The notes under the pieces: generated by a model | Seen by the model: only the letters and a program-made list of their open reading frames with translations | Told to the model about the DNA's origin: nothing | The model's database searches: none | NCBI GenBank assembly: GCA_017940955.1 | Contig: JAGAXP010000069.1 | Span: forward strand, 1 to 17,971 | Direction of reading: 5' to 3' | DNA: 17,971 bases | From: Oribacterium sp. | GTDB taxonomy: Bacteria > Bacillota_A > Clostridia > Lachnospirales > Lachnospiraceae | Program-made: the position numbers and the translations under genes | Shown here: positions 1-7,840 of the stretch, piece after piece | Layout of the letters: every line of letters starts with the position of its first letter | Numbering within the stretch: the first letter of the stretch is position 1

Positions 1-13
1 ATCTGTGTGTGAA

Positions 14-310
14 TGACTTAAGTTCTGGTTTCCGTTATCTGAGTCATACATAGGACTGAGCCTGAATGACTCAAATTTTGGTTTCCATTATCTGAGTCAA
101 CATTTTTTAAAATACTGTTTGACCGCAATTTAAAATAATCAAAAATGGGTCAAACATGTAGTTGTGAATCATTGACTTAAATATAGTTTTTACGTTAATG
201 AGTCAATCGAGTCCTTTTTTGATATGACCTCAAATTGCATTATGGGACATTAGGTCAAACATGAGTACTTATCATGTTGACTGCAAATACAGAAAACAGC
301 AAAGAAGTCA
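14..310. repeat. Six-unit array of inverted repeats, 52-53 bp period
   Basis: Six units follow one another. Each is a 33-bp element that begins with TGACT or TGACC and ends with its complement AGTCA or GGTCA: 14-46, 67-99, 120-152, 173-205, 225-257 and 278-310. The two arms start exactly 28 bp apart in every unit, and successive units start 53, 53, 53, 52 and 53 bp apart. Arms match each other better than they match other units: TGTTTGACC/GGTCAAACA in unit 3, ATTGACT/AGTCAAT in unit 4, TGACCT/AGGTCA in unit 5, GTTGACT/AGTCAAC in unit 6. The interior is degenerate and mostly AT-rich, although units 1 and 2 share a GGTTTCC core. A period of 53 is not a multiple of 3, so this is not a peptide repeat. 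It may continue beyond the left edge. Function is unknown; it could be an array of DNA-binding sites or of small hairpins. Confidence 0.85.
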
Positions 311-443
311 ACCAGCGGTACCGAATTGTCCTAAAAACCTAATAAACTTTGTTCTTCATTAAACAAGGGTCGGCTGAACTGTTACAGATTGAAAGAACAG
401 CCTAGCCACGCATCCCTTGCATTTTTTCCAATTTACGTATTGG
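311..443. other. Intergenic stretch downstream of the kinase gene
   Basis: No gene is seen here. The repeat period stops: no TGAC arm occurs at the expected position near 331. The only structures visible are weak. GGCTG (372-376) can pair with CAGCC (398-402), or CTGTT (379-383) with AACAG (396-400), and a 5-bp CCAAT/ATTGG hairpin sits just past the stop codon of the kinase gene. Neither is followed by a T run on the minus strand, so I cannot name a terminator for that gene. Confidence 0.5.
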
Positions 444-2096
444 TTATCCTACATCAAGGCAACTGCCACCGATGAACTCTCTAATAATAGAATTCTGAGG
501 TATCAACTCGGGGCTGATGGGGAGGATGTAGTCCAGGAATTTCAGGAGGCGCTTGGCTTCCTGGTATTCGGGGTCGGTGGGTTTTATCTGGAAGAGTAAG
601 GGGGCTGCGAAGATCTTCAGTACAGGGAGCTCGTAGATCATGCTGGAATTTACCATGACATCGGCGCTTTCCTGGTATGGGAAGATGTTCATGTTCTCGC
701 CTCTTCTCACGTTTTCCCACATTGCTATGGTATCCTTTGCTTTGTAGCCTCTGGTACGGTTGTCACGTACGATACGTCTCAGGAGACGGCCATCTGTTGT
801 TGGGATGCGGTTGTGGCTGTCAACATTGATCTGGGTCAGGGCTGAGATATAAATGCGGTATTTCGCATCAGCGCTTAATGCATAAGACATTTCGTCATTG
901 AGGCAGTGGATACCTTCGATGACCAGAACGTCATTTGCCTTCATTCTGCAGAAGTCGCCCTTATACTCTCTTTTACCAGTGAAGAAATTATATCTCGGAA
1001 GCTGTATGGTCTCACCCTCAAGAAGCTTCAGCATGTCGTTATTGAAAAGCTCCACATCAACACACTTTATGGATTCGAAATCCTTTTTGCCGTTTTCATC
1101 CTGGGGAGCAAGATCGCGGTCCCGGAAATAATTATCAACTGAAATAGGATGAGGGTTGAGACCCAAAGCTCTCAGCTGAATGCTTAAGCGTCTTGAAAAA
1201 GTGGTCTTTCCGGAGCTTGAGGGGCCCGCGATCATAACCATTTTTTTCTTCTTCTCTTCTATGTCCATTGCGATGTTTCCGATGGTCTTTTCGAAAAGCG
1301 CCTCCTGCATAAGGATAAGGTCATCAGAGTGACCGTCCACCACCATTTCATTCAATGAACCTATACAGGAGCAGCCGATCTTTTTTGCCCACTTTGAGGA
1401 GGTCTGCTGAACGTTATAGAGCTTATCAAAGGGGACAAAATCCGTTATCTTATCGGGCTCCTGACGGGATGGAAGGAGCAATACAAACCCCTCTCCGTAC
1501 GGTATAAGATCATAGAACTTTATATAGCCTGTACTCGGAACCATGTAGCCATAGAAGTAATCCCTGAAGCCGTCCATGTCATAGACATTGACATTGGCAG
1601 TCATGCGGAAACGGAAAAGCTTTTCCTTACTGTGCATTCCAACCTTACGGAAAAAATCTCTGGCTTCGTTGGTTCTTATGGAGCTTTTTGTGATGGGGAT
1701 GTTCATCTCATGATAAACGTCCATCTGTTCCTTGACCTTTTTCAAAAGCTCGGGTGTGATTTCTACACCTCCGTTCAGGTGACAGTAGTACCCGCGTCCC
1801 AAAGTATAATCTACTATAACTTCGAAACCTTTTACGTCGGAGCATAGCTTATAGAAAGCCTTTAGCATCATAAAGATGGCTGAACGTTCATAGGTCATCT
1901 GGCCTATTTTTGACCTTCCGGTTATGAATTGTATATTCCCGTCTTCCTTACAGGGGTTAAAAAGCTCATACAATACGCTGTTAAATCTGGCAAGTAAGAT
2001 ATCTTCCTCGTACAGTGACTGGAATTCTTTTGCCATATCAAGAAAGGTTGAGCCTTCCGGGAACTCATAGGTATCTCCGTTTAATGTAATGATCAT
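444..2096 (-). CDS. TGS-domain nucleoside (uridine kinase-like) kinase
   Basis: A 550-residue fusion. The N-terminus (about residues 1-60, starting MIITLNGDTYEFPEG) looks like a TGS domain of the threonyl-tRNA synthetase type. It is followed by a region resembling the second additional domain of those synthetases, and then a C-terminal P-loop kinase of the uridine kinase/phosphoribulokinase family. The Walker A motif is GPSSSGKTT at residues 291-299 with Lys297. Further kinase-like signals are SVDNYF (substrate side), LVIEGIH (Walker B) and RRIVRDNRTRG (lid arginines). Proteins of this build and length are common in Clostridia and are annotated as nucleoside kinases; the exact substrate is not certain. 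I chose the ATG at 2096 because GGAG lies six bases upstream and the TGS domain begins there. The reading frame extends to a TTG at 2138, but that codon lies in the T tract of the upstream terminator. Confidence 0.88.
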   Translation of the reverse strand: MIITLNGDTYEFPEGSTFLDMAKEFQSLYEEDILLARFNSVLYELFNPCKEDGNIQFITGRSKIGQMTYERSAIFMMLKAFYKLCSDVKGFEVIVDYTLGRGYYCHLNGGVEITPELLKKVKEQMDVYHEMNIPITKSSIRTNEARDFFRKVGMHSKEKLFRFRMTANVNVYDMDGFRDYFYGYMVPSTGYIKFYDLIPYGEGFVLLLPSRQEPDKITDFVPFDKLYNVQQTSSKWAKKIGCSCIGSLNEMVVDGHSDDLILMQEALFEKTIGNIAMDIEEKKKKMVMIAGPSSSGKTTFSRRLSIQLRALGLNPHPISVDNYFRDRDLAPQDENGKKDFESIKCVDVELFNNDMLKLLEGETIQLPRYNFFTGKREYKGDFCRMKANDVLVIEGIHCLNDEMSYALSADAKYRIYISALTQINVDSHNRIPTTDGRLLRRIVRDNRTRGYKAKDTIAMWENVRRGENMNIFPYQESADVMVNSSMIYELPVLKIFAAPLLFQIKPTDPEYQEAKRLLKFLDYILPISPELIPQNSIIREFIGGSCLDVG

Positions 2097-2136
2097 AATA
2101 AACTCCGTTCGTGAATAGCTGTTAGTCTTGTTTTTC

Positions 2137-2173
2137 AAAAACAGGATTCCCCGGAAAGCTGCGGGAAATCCTG
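2137..2173 (-). terminator. Rho-independent terminator after the nif3 gene
   Basis: A 12-bp stem (2142-2153 with 2162-2173, one G-U pair in the minus-strand RNA) closes an 8-base loop. On the minus strand five T follow directly. It sits downstream of the nif3-family gene and just before the kinase gene, so it should end the dgt-dnaG-trmK-nif3 transcript. A weak promoter-like pair (TTGATC, 18 bp, TATACT on the minus strand, about 2207-2236) lies upstream of the hairpin. If it is used, the hairpin would act as an attenuator for the kinase gene instead. Confidence 0.8.
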
Positions 2174-2258
2174 GGACAGTTATTTCTATAGTAGTTTTTA
2201 AGATGTGAAGTATATTGCTCTCATGAAATCCGGATCAATAAGCGGAGACTATGAAAAA

Positions 2259-3131
2259 TCACAGGGCCCTGGCCGGAAAACGGTAGTAGTCCTTGACGAT
2301 GTCAGCCTCAGGAAAACTGTCTCTGAGGAAATTTCCGATATGCTCAACAAAGATGTGCTCCAGACCATAGTGTCCGGCATCGATGAGACTTACACCTTCT
2401 TCGTTAAGATCGATTCCTTCATGATGTCCCATATCACCGCTTATAAATGCATCAACATGAAGAGACAATACTTCTTTAAGCTCGCTTCTGCCGGAACCCG
2501 GACAGCAGGCGATAGTTTTAATTGGTGCCCCTGCGTCATAAAAGCTTACAAACGGAAGGTCAAATTTTTCCTTCACAAGCTGAGCCAGTTCATCACAGGT
2601 CATGACATTGGGAAGCTTTGCAACAAATCCGATGCCATATTCTTTTATTTCGACAGTATTTCCGGAATTATCAGTTACGAGCTCCGGGGCAGAAATGCTG
2701 AGACCTTCCGGGGTTCCGTTTTCGTTACCCACGGGAACATATCCTGTGGGGTCCATGATCTTGGATTTCTCGAAGCCAAGTGTCTCGCATACTATGTCTC
2801 CCATGCCTCCGGGACAGCTGTCATAGTTTGTATGCATAGAATAAACAGCTACATCGTTATGAATCAGATCCATGAGCTTGATTCCAAGAGCCGAGCTGTC
2901 ATTTATGCATTTGATTCCTTTAAAAATGATTGGGTGGTGAGTTACGAGCATGTCGCAGCCGGATTCAATGGCTTCACTGATTACATCCATGGTTGCGTCC
3001 AGTGCAACACATACTCTGAAAACCTCTTTGTCTCTTCTGCCCACAAGAAGTCCGGGATTATCCCATTCGCAGGCTGATGCCGGTGGTGCCAAAAGGTCAA
3101 GTCTGTCTGTAATATCCCCTACTGTTAACAT
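2259..3131 (-). CDS. Nif3-like dinuclear metal-centre protein (YqfO family)
   Basis: 290 residues, member of the NIF3/YqfO family (often labelled GTP cyclohydrolase 1 type 2 homolog), which forms hexamers with a dinuclear metal site. The family's metal-ligand motifs are visible in order: LVTHHP near residue 64, SMHTNYDS near 97, and the C-terminal ISGDMGHH and DAGHYGLEHI, which supply the late His and Glu ligands. Residues between about 130 and 200 form the variable insert found in the longer bacterial members. Its start overlaps the end of trmK by 7 bases, so the two are translationally linked. A trmK-nif3 pair downstream of dnaG is a known Firmicute arrangement. The biochemical function of the family is unsettled, so I give no gene symbol. 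Confidence 0.9.
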   Translation of the reverse strand: MLTVGDITDRLDLLAPPASACEWDNPGLLVGRRDKEVFRVCVALDATMDVISEAIESGCDMLVTHHPIIFKGIKCINDSSALGIKLMDLIHNDVAVYSMHTNYDSCPGGMGDIVCETLGFEKSKIMDPTGYVPVGNENGTPEGLSISAPELVTDNSGNTVEIKEYGIGFVAKLPNVMTCDELAQLVKEKFDLPFVSFYDAGAPIKTIACCPGSGRSELKEVLSLHVDAFISGDMGHHEGIDLNEEGVSLIDAGHYGLEHIFVEHIGNFLRDSFPEADIVKDYYRFPARAL

Positions 3132-3814
3132 AAGTACCCCTCCAATGCTTTTAAACAGTGTTTATGTGCTTCTTTTATTGATTCATTCTGCGTTTTCTGA
3201 AGGATGCTTTCATAGCGTTTCTTTTCTTTCAGAAGAAACTTATGAAGTGTTTCATCCTTCTTGTGCAGCAAGATTCCGCCGTAGATGAAGTCTTCTTCGT
3301 TTTTGTAGAAGTCTTCGACTGATGGTTCTTCTTTCCTGGGACTATCAGGTGAAATAACAGTCATCACTGTGTAATATTTCCCATCCTCCATGAGCATCGC
3401 CTCGTCTCTGATGATCATGCGGTTATCTATGAGAAAGTGCCGGAAATGTTCTATATCCGACTGCGGTGAAAGAATAAAAGTATCAAAATCATGAAGGCGA
3501 TCCTGAAGTATCTTTTCCATCAGAAGTCCGCCCATTCCGGCAATGACTACAGTGTCTGCTTCGTGAGGCAAAACCCCTTTTAATCCGTCACTGAGTCGTG
3601 TTTCTATTTTGTCCGCAAGGCCGACGTTTATAATGTTGCTTTTTGCGGAACTGAGCGGTCCTTCATTAATGTCACAGGCGAGAGCCCTTCTGGACTTCCC
3701 CTTTAAAACCAGCTCGATGGAAACATAAGCATGATCACAGCCTATATCCGCCACGGTTTCCGAATCCGGAACCAGTTCCACGATTTTTTTAAGTCTGTCA
3801 GGTAAATTGGTCAT
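3125..3814 (-). CDS. trmK: tRNA (adenine(22)-N1)-methyltransferase TrmK
   Basis: 229 residues, the usual length for TrmK (YqfN), the SAM-dependent enzyme that makes m1A22 in tRNA. The Rossmann-type SAM motif is VADIGCDHAYVSIELV near residues 21-36. The acidic residue after strand 2 is in ACDINEGPL, and the family signature VVIAGMGGLLM follows near residue 90. The SPQSDIEHFRHFL segment and the charged, helical C-terminus (about 165-225) are also typical of the family. Its ATG shares one base with the TAA stop of dnaG (TAATG) and its end overlaps the nif3 gene by 7 bases, so this is a tightly coupled operon. Confidence 0.92.
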   Translation of the reverse strand: MTNLPDRLKKIVELVPDSETVADIGCDHAYVSIELVLKGKSRRALACDINEGPLSSAKSNIINVGLADKIETRLSDGLKGVLPHEADTVVIAGMGGLLMEKILQDRLHDFDTFILSPQSDIEHFRHFLIDNRMIIRDEAMLMEDGKYYTVMTVISPDSPRKEEPSVEDFYKNEEDFIYGGILLHKKDETLHKFLLKEKKRYESILQKTQNESIKEAHKHCLKALEGYLC

Positions 3815-5577
3815 TATAGTTTAAGGTTCTGAAGATCCGACTGCTGTTTGAAAAGCTCTGTAAGTCTGTGCGGATCTGTCTCATTTTCTATTTTCGTATT
3901 AAGTGAGGTAAGCTTAATGTTTCTGATGATGTCTTCAAGCCCCCGCTTAAATTCATTTTCGTCGGTATCCTCCGAAAGAAGATTTCCGTTAAACATGCCT
4001 GCCACTCTCTCATAGTCTTCGTCGGAATCCCGGAACCGGTCAAGAATCTCATTGGCAGGAGTTTCGTTATAAACCATGGTGAGAACCGTTCCCATGATTT
4101 CATCACTCATATCCTCCGGAAGTATAAACTCATGTACCTTTGGGATAAGCTCCGGTTTTTCCTGAAGCCAGGTTATAAGCTGCTTCTCTGATTTCTGCAG
4201 AGCCGTTTCCTTCCTGCGAACCTTGTCCTCCTTTGGAGTGAAGTTTGTCTGAGTATACATCCTCTCATTAAGAGGTGATGACTGACGTTCCCTGAGATCG
4301 CTCATGTTATTCACAAGCTTTCTCAGACTGTCAAGGTCGATAAGCTGCTCTCTTGCAACTGCCTTCACATAGTTCTCTCTTTCGATAGGTTCTTTTATGT
4401 CACTAAGCTTTGAGGCTACTTCATTTGTGTACTGTGTCATTCCGGCAGGATCGGAAAGATCGTAATCCTGCTTCATTACATCCATGAGCCACAGGAAGCT
4501 GTTTTTGGCGTTGTCGATGCGATCCTGAAATGCCTCAACCCCCATTGCCTTTATAAATTCATCCGGATCCTTATAAGGCTTCAGATTTATGACCTTGGTG
4601 TTAATGCCTACGGCCCGGAGCATTGGCATGGCTCTTTTTGCTGCGTTAATGCCGGCACCGTCTGAATCATAGGTCAAAACAACATCATCCACATATCGCT
4701 TTATAAGGCGGCACTGCTGATCGGTAAGTGCGGTTCCGAGAGAGGCAACGGCATTGGTAAAGCCTGCCTGATGCATCTGGATAACGTCCATGTAGCCTTC
4801 ACAAAGAATGAAATATTTCTTTCTGGATTTCTTTGCGTAACACAGACCGAAAAGGTTTCTTGATTTTTCAAAGAGCTTTGTCTCGGGACTGTTCAGGTAT
4901 TTCGGTTCTCCGTCACCGAGAACACGGCCTCCGAAACCTATAACCCTGTTATTGGCATCCATGATAGGGAACATGACACGGTTAAAGAACTTGTCATAGA
5001 TTCCTTTTTCCGAGTAATTAATAAGTCCGGACTGATGGAGTAAATCCTCGGAATATCCTGCGGACTTAAGGTACTGGTAGAGTCCGTCTCTGGTCTGATC
5101 CGCATAGCCGAGCCCCCAAAGCCGTAAGGTCTCATCACTGAGCTCACGCTTCTTGAAATAGTTCATGCCGATCTGGCCTTTTTTGTCTCTCAGGGCATTA
5201 TAAAAATAAACCGCAGCCTTTTTGTTAATGTCAAGGAGCTGAACCCTGAGGTCATTTTCCTTTTTTTCTTCCTCCGACTGATTTATCTCGGGAAGCTTAT
5301 AGCCTACATCATCCGCTACTTTTCGGATAGCCTCGGGAAAAGTAAGGTTCTCGTATTCCATGGTGAATCGGATCACATCTCCGCCCTTACCGCAGCCGAA
5401 GCAGTGAAATATCTGCATCCTGGGGTTAACGGAAAAGGATGGAGTTTTTTCGCCGTGGAATGGGCACAGCCCAAAGTAATTGGCTCCCTTTTTCTTTAAA
5501 TTCACGTACTTTCCGACCACGTCAACTATATCTGCCCGTGACCGGAGTTCCTGAAGTATTTCATCAGAATAACGCAA
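3814..5577 (-). CDS. dnaG: DNA primase DnaG
   Basis: Bacterial replicative primase that makes RNA primers with the DnaB helicase. With the TTG start used here it has 587 residues. The N-terminal zinc site is Cys38, His41, Cys59 and Cys62 (LCPFHGEKTPSFSV then FHCFGCG). The TOPRIM catalytic core shows the ILCEGYMDVI acidic motif, SLGTAL, and the YDSDGAG metal-binding motif. The C-terminal part (from about 430) is the helicase-interaction region and is weakly conserved. The frame also has an ATG at 5592, but that ATG has no ribosome site. An AGGAG lies 6-7 bases before the TTG at 5575-5577, and the resulting start MRYSDEIL matches the usual primase N-terminus and zinc-site numbering. It is followed directly by trmK, with no sigma factor gene between. 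Confidence 0.95.
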   Translation of the reverse strand: MRYSDEILQELRSRADIVDVVGKYVNLKKKGANYFGLCPFHGEKTPSFSVNPRMQIFHCFGCGKGGDVIRFTMEYENLTFPEAIRKVADDVGYKLPEINQSEEEKKENDLRVQLLDINKKAAVYFYNALRDKKGQIGMNYFKKRELSDETLRLWGLGYADQTRDGLYQYLKSAGYSEDLLHQSGLINYSEKGIYDKFFNRVMFPIMDANNRVIGFGGRVLGDGEPKYLNSPETKLFEKSRNLFGLCYAKKSRKKYFILCEGYMDVIQMHQAGFTNAVASLGTALTDQQCRLIKRYVDDVVLTYDSDGAGINAAKRAMPMLRAVGINTKVINLKPYKDPDEFIKAMGVEAFQDRIDNAKNSFLWLMDVMKQDYDLSDPAGMTQYTNEVASKLSDIKEPIERENYVKAVAREQLIDLDSLRKLVNNMSDLRERQSSPLNERMYTQTNFTPKEDKVRRKETALQKSEKQLITWLQEKPELIPKVHEFILPEDMSDEIMGTVLTMVYNETPANEILDRFRDSDEDYERVAGMFNGNLLSEDTDENEFKRGLEDIIRNIKLTSLNTKIENETDPHRLTELFKQQSDLQNLKL

Positions 5578-5714
5578 GGTGAATCTCCTCATCTATTAAC
5601 GCTGCTTTTGGAGCCTTGATATCTGACACACAGATGCACCTCTGACCGACTCTTCAAAGCATGTTTTTTTGTTATTTTTGGCTGACAAATGTATGTTGGT
5701 CTATCCGGCTCCTG

Positions 5715-6773
5715 TTAGAATTTCTGCCATCCTATAGGGACAAAATATTCTTTAAATTTGTATATACAGTAATCATCCGTCATGCCGGCAATGTAATCAC
5801 ATACACTTCGTTCATGTGCCAGCAGGATTTTGTTTTCTTTATCAGGGTCATCTTTACTGATGCCTGAAAGGGCATTCTCAAGCATAACCATGTACTCTTT
5901 TGTCATGGACTCGGGATTATCCATGTAATATTTAAAAAGAAGTCTGATCATGCGATGAACCTTGACTTCCTCTTTCTTTGCCTCACCACCCATATATACA
6001 TGGTTAAACATCCACATACGAAGTGCCTGCATAGCCTTTTCGGTGGTTGGTGACATACTGAGTTCAGTTTTATCTTTGGAACTGTATATCACATCGTGGA
6101 TAAGCGTGTTAAGTCGTTCCTTTACCGAGTGTCCGAGAACATCTGTTATCTCCCGCGGGATCTCTTCTTCTTTCATGAGTCCGGCCCGGATGGAATCATC
6201 GGTGTCATGATTGATATAGGCAATCTTATCTGCGAAACGAACTGCCTGTCCTTCAAGTGTATGTGGATGACCGGAGGTACGGTGATTAAGGATACCGTCA
6301 CGTACTTCTTTTGTAAGGTTCAGTCCCTTTCCTCCTTTTTCAAGGACCTCTACAACACGTACACTCTGTTCAACATGTGAGAAGCCGTTGTGGCAAAGCT
6401 CATTAAGAATTCGTTCTCCGCTGTGTCCAAAAGGTGTATGGCCGAGATCATGTCCCAGAGCTATGGCTTCAATTAGATCTTCATTGAGTCTTAAAGCTTT
6501 TCCAAAGGTGCGGGCAATCTGACTTACCTCCAGGGTATGGGTAAGTCTGGTGCGGTAATGGTCTCCTTCGGGTGCGATAAATACCTGTGTTTTGTGTTTA
6601 AGTCTTCTGAAGGCTTTGCAATGTATGATCCGGTCTCTGTCACGTTCGTAGCAGGGGCGGATGTCATCCGGATCTTCGTATGTATCACGGCCTGAGGACC
6701 CGGCTGACAGGGCTGCATAGGGTGACAATGTGATCCGCTCAAGTTCTTCAAGTTCTTCACGTATACAGCTCAT
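5715..6773 (-). CDS. dgt: Deoxyguanosinetriphosphate triphosphohydrolase-like HD protein
   Basis: 352 residues of the dGTPase family, which cleaves dNTPs to the deoxynucleoside and triphosphate and helps control the dNTP pool. The HD metal-site residues are visible: His79 in RLTHTLEVSQ, His108-Asp109 in ALGHDLGHTPFGH, and the late Asp in INHDTDDSIRAG. The N-terminal CYERDRDRIIHCKAFRRLKHKTQVF is the characteristic family motif (dGTPase signature around residues 41-65). The ATG at 6773 is preceded by TGGGGGC. It is followed after 137 bases by dnaG, the standard clostridial order. That gap contains no convincing terminator, so dgt and dnaG may be cotranscribed. True substrate preference among dNTPs cannot be told from sequence. 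Confidence 0.92.
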   Translation of the reverse strand: MSCIREELEELERITLSPYAALSAGSSGRDTYEDPDDIRPCYERDRDRIIHCKAFRRLKHKTQVFIAPEGDHYRTRLTHTLEVSQIARTFGKALRLNEDLIEAIALGHDLGHTPFGHSGERILNELCHNGFSHVEQSVRVVEVLEKGGKGLNLTKEVRDGILNHRTSGHPHTLEGQAVRFADKIAYINHDTDDSIRAGLMKEEEIPREITDVLGHSVKERLNTLIHDVIYSSKDKTELSMSPTTEKAMQALRMWMFNHVYMGGEAKKEEVKVHRMIRLLFKYYMDNPESMTKEYMVMLENALSGISKDDPDKENKILLAHERSVCDYIAGMTDDYCIYKFKEYFVPIGWQKF

Positions 6774-6807
6774 ATTTGCCCCCAGATTATAAAAAATTTA
6801 TAAATAT

Positions 6808-6845
6808 AGGATACCATTTTGGGACGTCATCCGCAATATATTGCG
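6808..6845 (-). promoter_or_regulatory. Candidate dgt promoter with overlapping palindrome
   Basis: On the minus strand TTGCGG (6831-6836) is followed after 17 bp by TATCCT (6808-6813), giving a start near 6801 and a short leader for dgt. The -35 lies inside a perfect 14-bp palindrome, CGCAATATATTGCG (6832-6845). A third TTGCG half-site lies one helical turn farther upstream (about 6851-6855). The -10 match is only moderate. Confidence 0.45.
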
Positions 6846-6925
6846 ATCATTTGCGCATGCTACGCTACAGAGTGTAAGGCGTTTGTAATGCATTTTTTAG
6901 CAATCGTAAGGTCATGAAATGGGTC

Positions 6926-6954
6926 AAAAAAATGCCGCCACTGAAGGGGCGGCA
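6926..6954 (-). terminator. Rho-independent terminator of the ilv-ridA operon
   Basis: TGCCGCC (6933-6939) pairs perfectly with GGCGGCA (6948-6954) around an 8-base loop. On the minus strand seven T follow (6926-6932). It begins 14 bases after the ridA stop codon and closes the branched-chain operon. Confidence 0.93.
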
Positions 6955-6967
6955 AGGTGAGTTTGAA

Positions 6968-7336
6968 TTACAGTTCTGCGATGGCTTCGATCTCGCATTT
7001 TACACCCTTTGGGATGTCCTTTACGGCGACGCAGGATCTGGCGGGGTTTGAGGTGAAGTATTTTGCGTAGACTTCGTTGAAGGCTGCGAAATCGCTGATG
7101 TCGCTGAGGAAGCAGGTGGTTTTTACTACTTTGTCCATGGAGCTTCCGGCAGCTTCTACGAGGCCTTTGATGTTCTTGCAGCTCTGTTCTGCCTGTTCAG
7201 CTATGGTTTCGGGTACGTTGCCTGTGGCGGGATTTACTGGGATCTGGCCGGAACAGAAAACGAGGTTTCCTACCTTCATAGCCTGTGAATATGGGCCGAT
7301 TGCTGCGGGTGCATTGCTTGTTGTTACTTTCTCCAT
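6968..7336 (-). CDS. ridA: RidA family enamine/imine deaminase
   Basis: 122 residues, full family length. RidA hydrolyses 2-aminoacrylate and the 2-iminobutanoate/2-iminopropanoate intermediates released by PLP dehydratases such as IlvA, protecting PLP enzymes from damage. Family motifs visible: IGPYSQA near residue 13, FCSGQIPVNP near 27, the active-site arginine in NPARSCV near 99, and the C-terminal KCEIEAIAEL with the conserved Glu. It starts 5 bases after the ilvN stop codon, with AAGGAG inside the end of ilvN as its ribosome site, so it is the last gene of the same operon. Sharing a transcript with threonine dehydratase fits the known role well. Confidence 0.95.
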   Translation of the reverse strand: MEKVTTSNAPAAIGPYSQAMKVGNLVFCSGQIPVNPATGNVPETIAEQAEQSCKNIKGLVEAAGSSMDKVVKTTCFLSDISDFAAFNEVYAKYFTSNPARSCVAVKDIPKGVKCEIEAIAEL

Positions 7337-7341
7337 GATAA

Positions 7342-7830
7342 TTAGTCTCCTTGTTCTTTTATCTTTGTTATCGCCAGGGTTCCGGTGCGGGCAAGTTCGA
7401 TGATGCGGATAGACTTGAGGGTGTCAAGGAACATCTGAACACGTTCGGGAGTATCACACATCTTTATGGTCATCATGGTCTTTGAAAGATCAATGATCCT
7501 TGCACCCATGATCTGGCAGTTTTCCATGATGTCTTTACGGTTGTCACGGTTATATTTTATTTTGACCAGTACCAGCTCCTGGGACAGGCCTTCGCTTTCG
7601 TCAAAGGTTTTGACTTTTATTATATCAAGCTTTTTGTTTAACTGTTTTTCAATCTGTTCAAGAGTCCGTTCGTCGCCGCTTGAAACGATGACCATGTTGG
7701 AAATGTTTTTATCCTCAGTTTCTCCAACTGTCAGTGAATCGATGTTGAAGCATCGTCTCCAGAAAAGACCTGCTACCTTTGCAAGTACACCCGAACGGTT
7801 TTCTACAAGACATGAATATATTCGTTTCAT
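7342..7830 (-). CDS. ilvN: Acetolactate synthase small (regulatory) subunit, full length
   Basis: 162 residues, the normal length for a two-domain IlvN/IlvH. The N-terminal ACT domain runs from residue 1 to about 75 (start MKRIYSCLVENRSGVLAKVAGLF, with the NRSGVL motif that helps form the valine site). The C-terminal domain (about 80-160) contains ELVLVKI and the MGARIIDLSKT segment. This subunit activates the catalytic subunit and makes it sensitive to valine. The frame reaches back to 7890, inside ilvB. The start at 7830 is favoured because GGAGG lies five bases upstream and because it gives the family N-terminus. It follows the upstream ilvB with a 10-base gap. Confidence 0.93.
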   Translation of the reverse strand: MKRIYSCLVENRSGVLAKVAGLFWRRCFNIDSLTVGETEDKNISNMVIVSSGDERTLEQIEKQLNKKLDIIKVKTFDESEGLSQELVLVKIKYNRDNRKDIMENCQIMGARIIDLSKTMMTIKMCDTPERVQMFLDTLKSIRIIELARTGTLAITKIKEQGD

Positions 7831-7840
7831 TCGGACCTCC

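Noticed and set aside
14..310. CRISPR array
   Set aside because: The spacing is regular, but the repeated parts are only 5-9 bp arms, the 33-bp units are not identical, and no cas gene is present.
2097..2138. N-terminal extension of the TGS kinase to TTG 2138
   Set aside because: The TTG sits in the T tract of a terminator and has no ribosome site. ATG 2096 has GGAG at six bases and starts the TGS domain.
2205..3077. Plus-strand 290-codon open frame
   Set aside because: It lies antisense to the nif3-family gene, which has clear metal-site motifs and operon overlap. The antisense product has no recognisable domain.
5593..5714. GGAGCC/GGCTCC pair in the dgt-dnaG gap as a terminator
   Set aside because: The arms are about 95 bases apart and have no T run on the minus strand.
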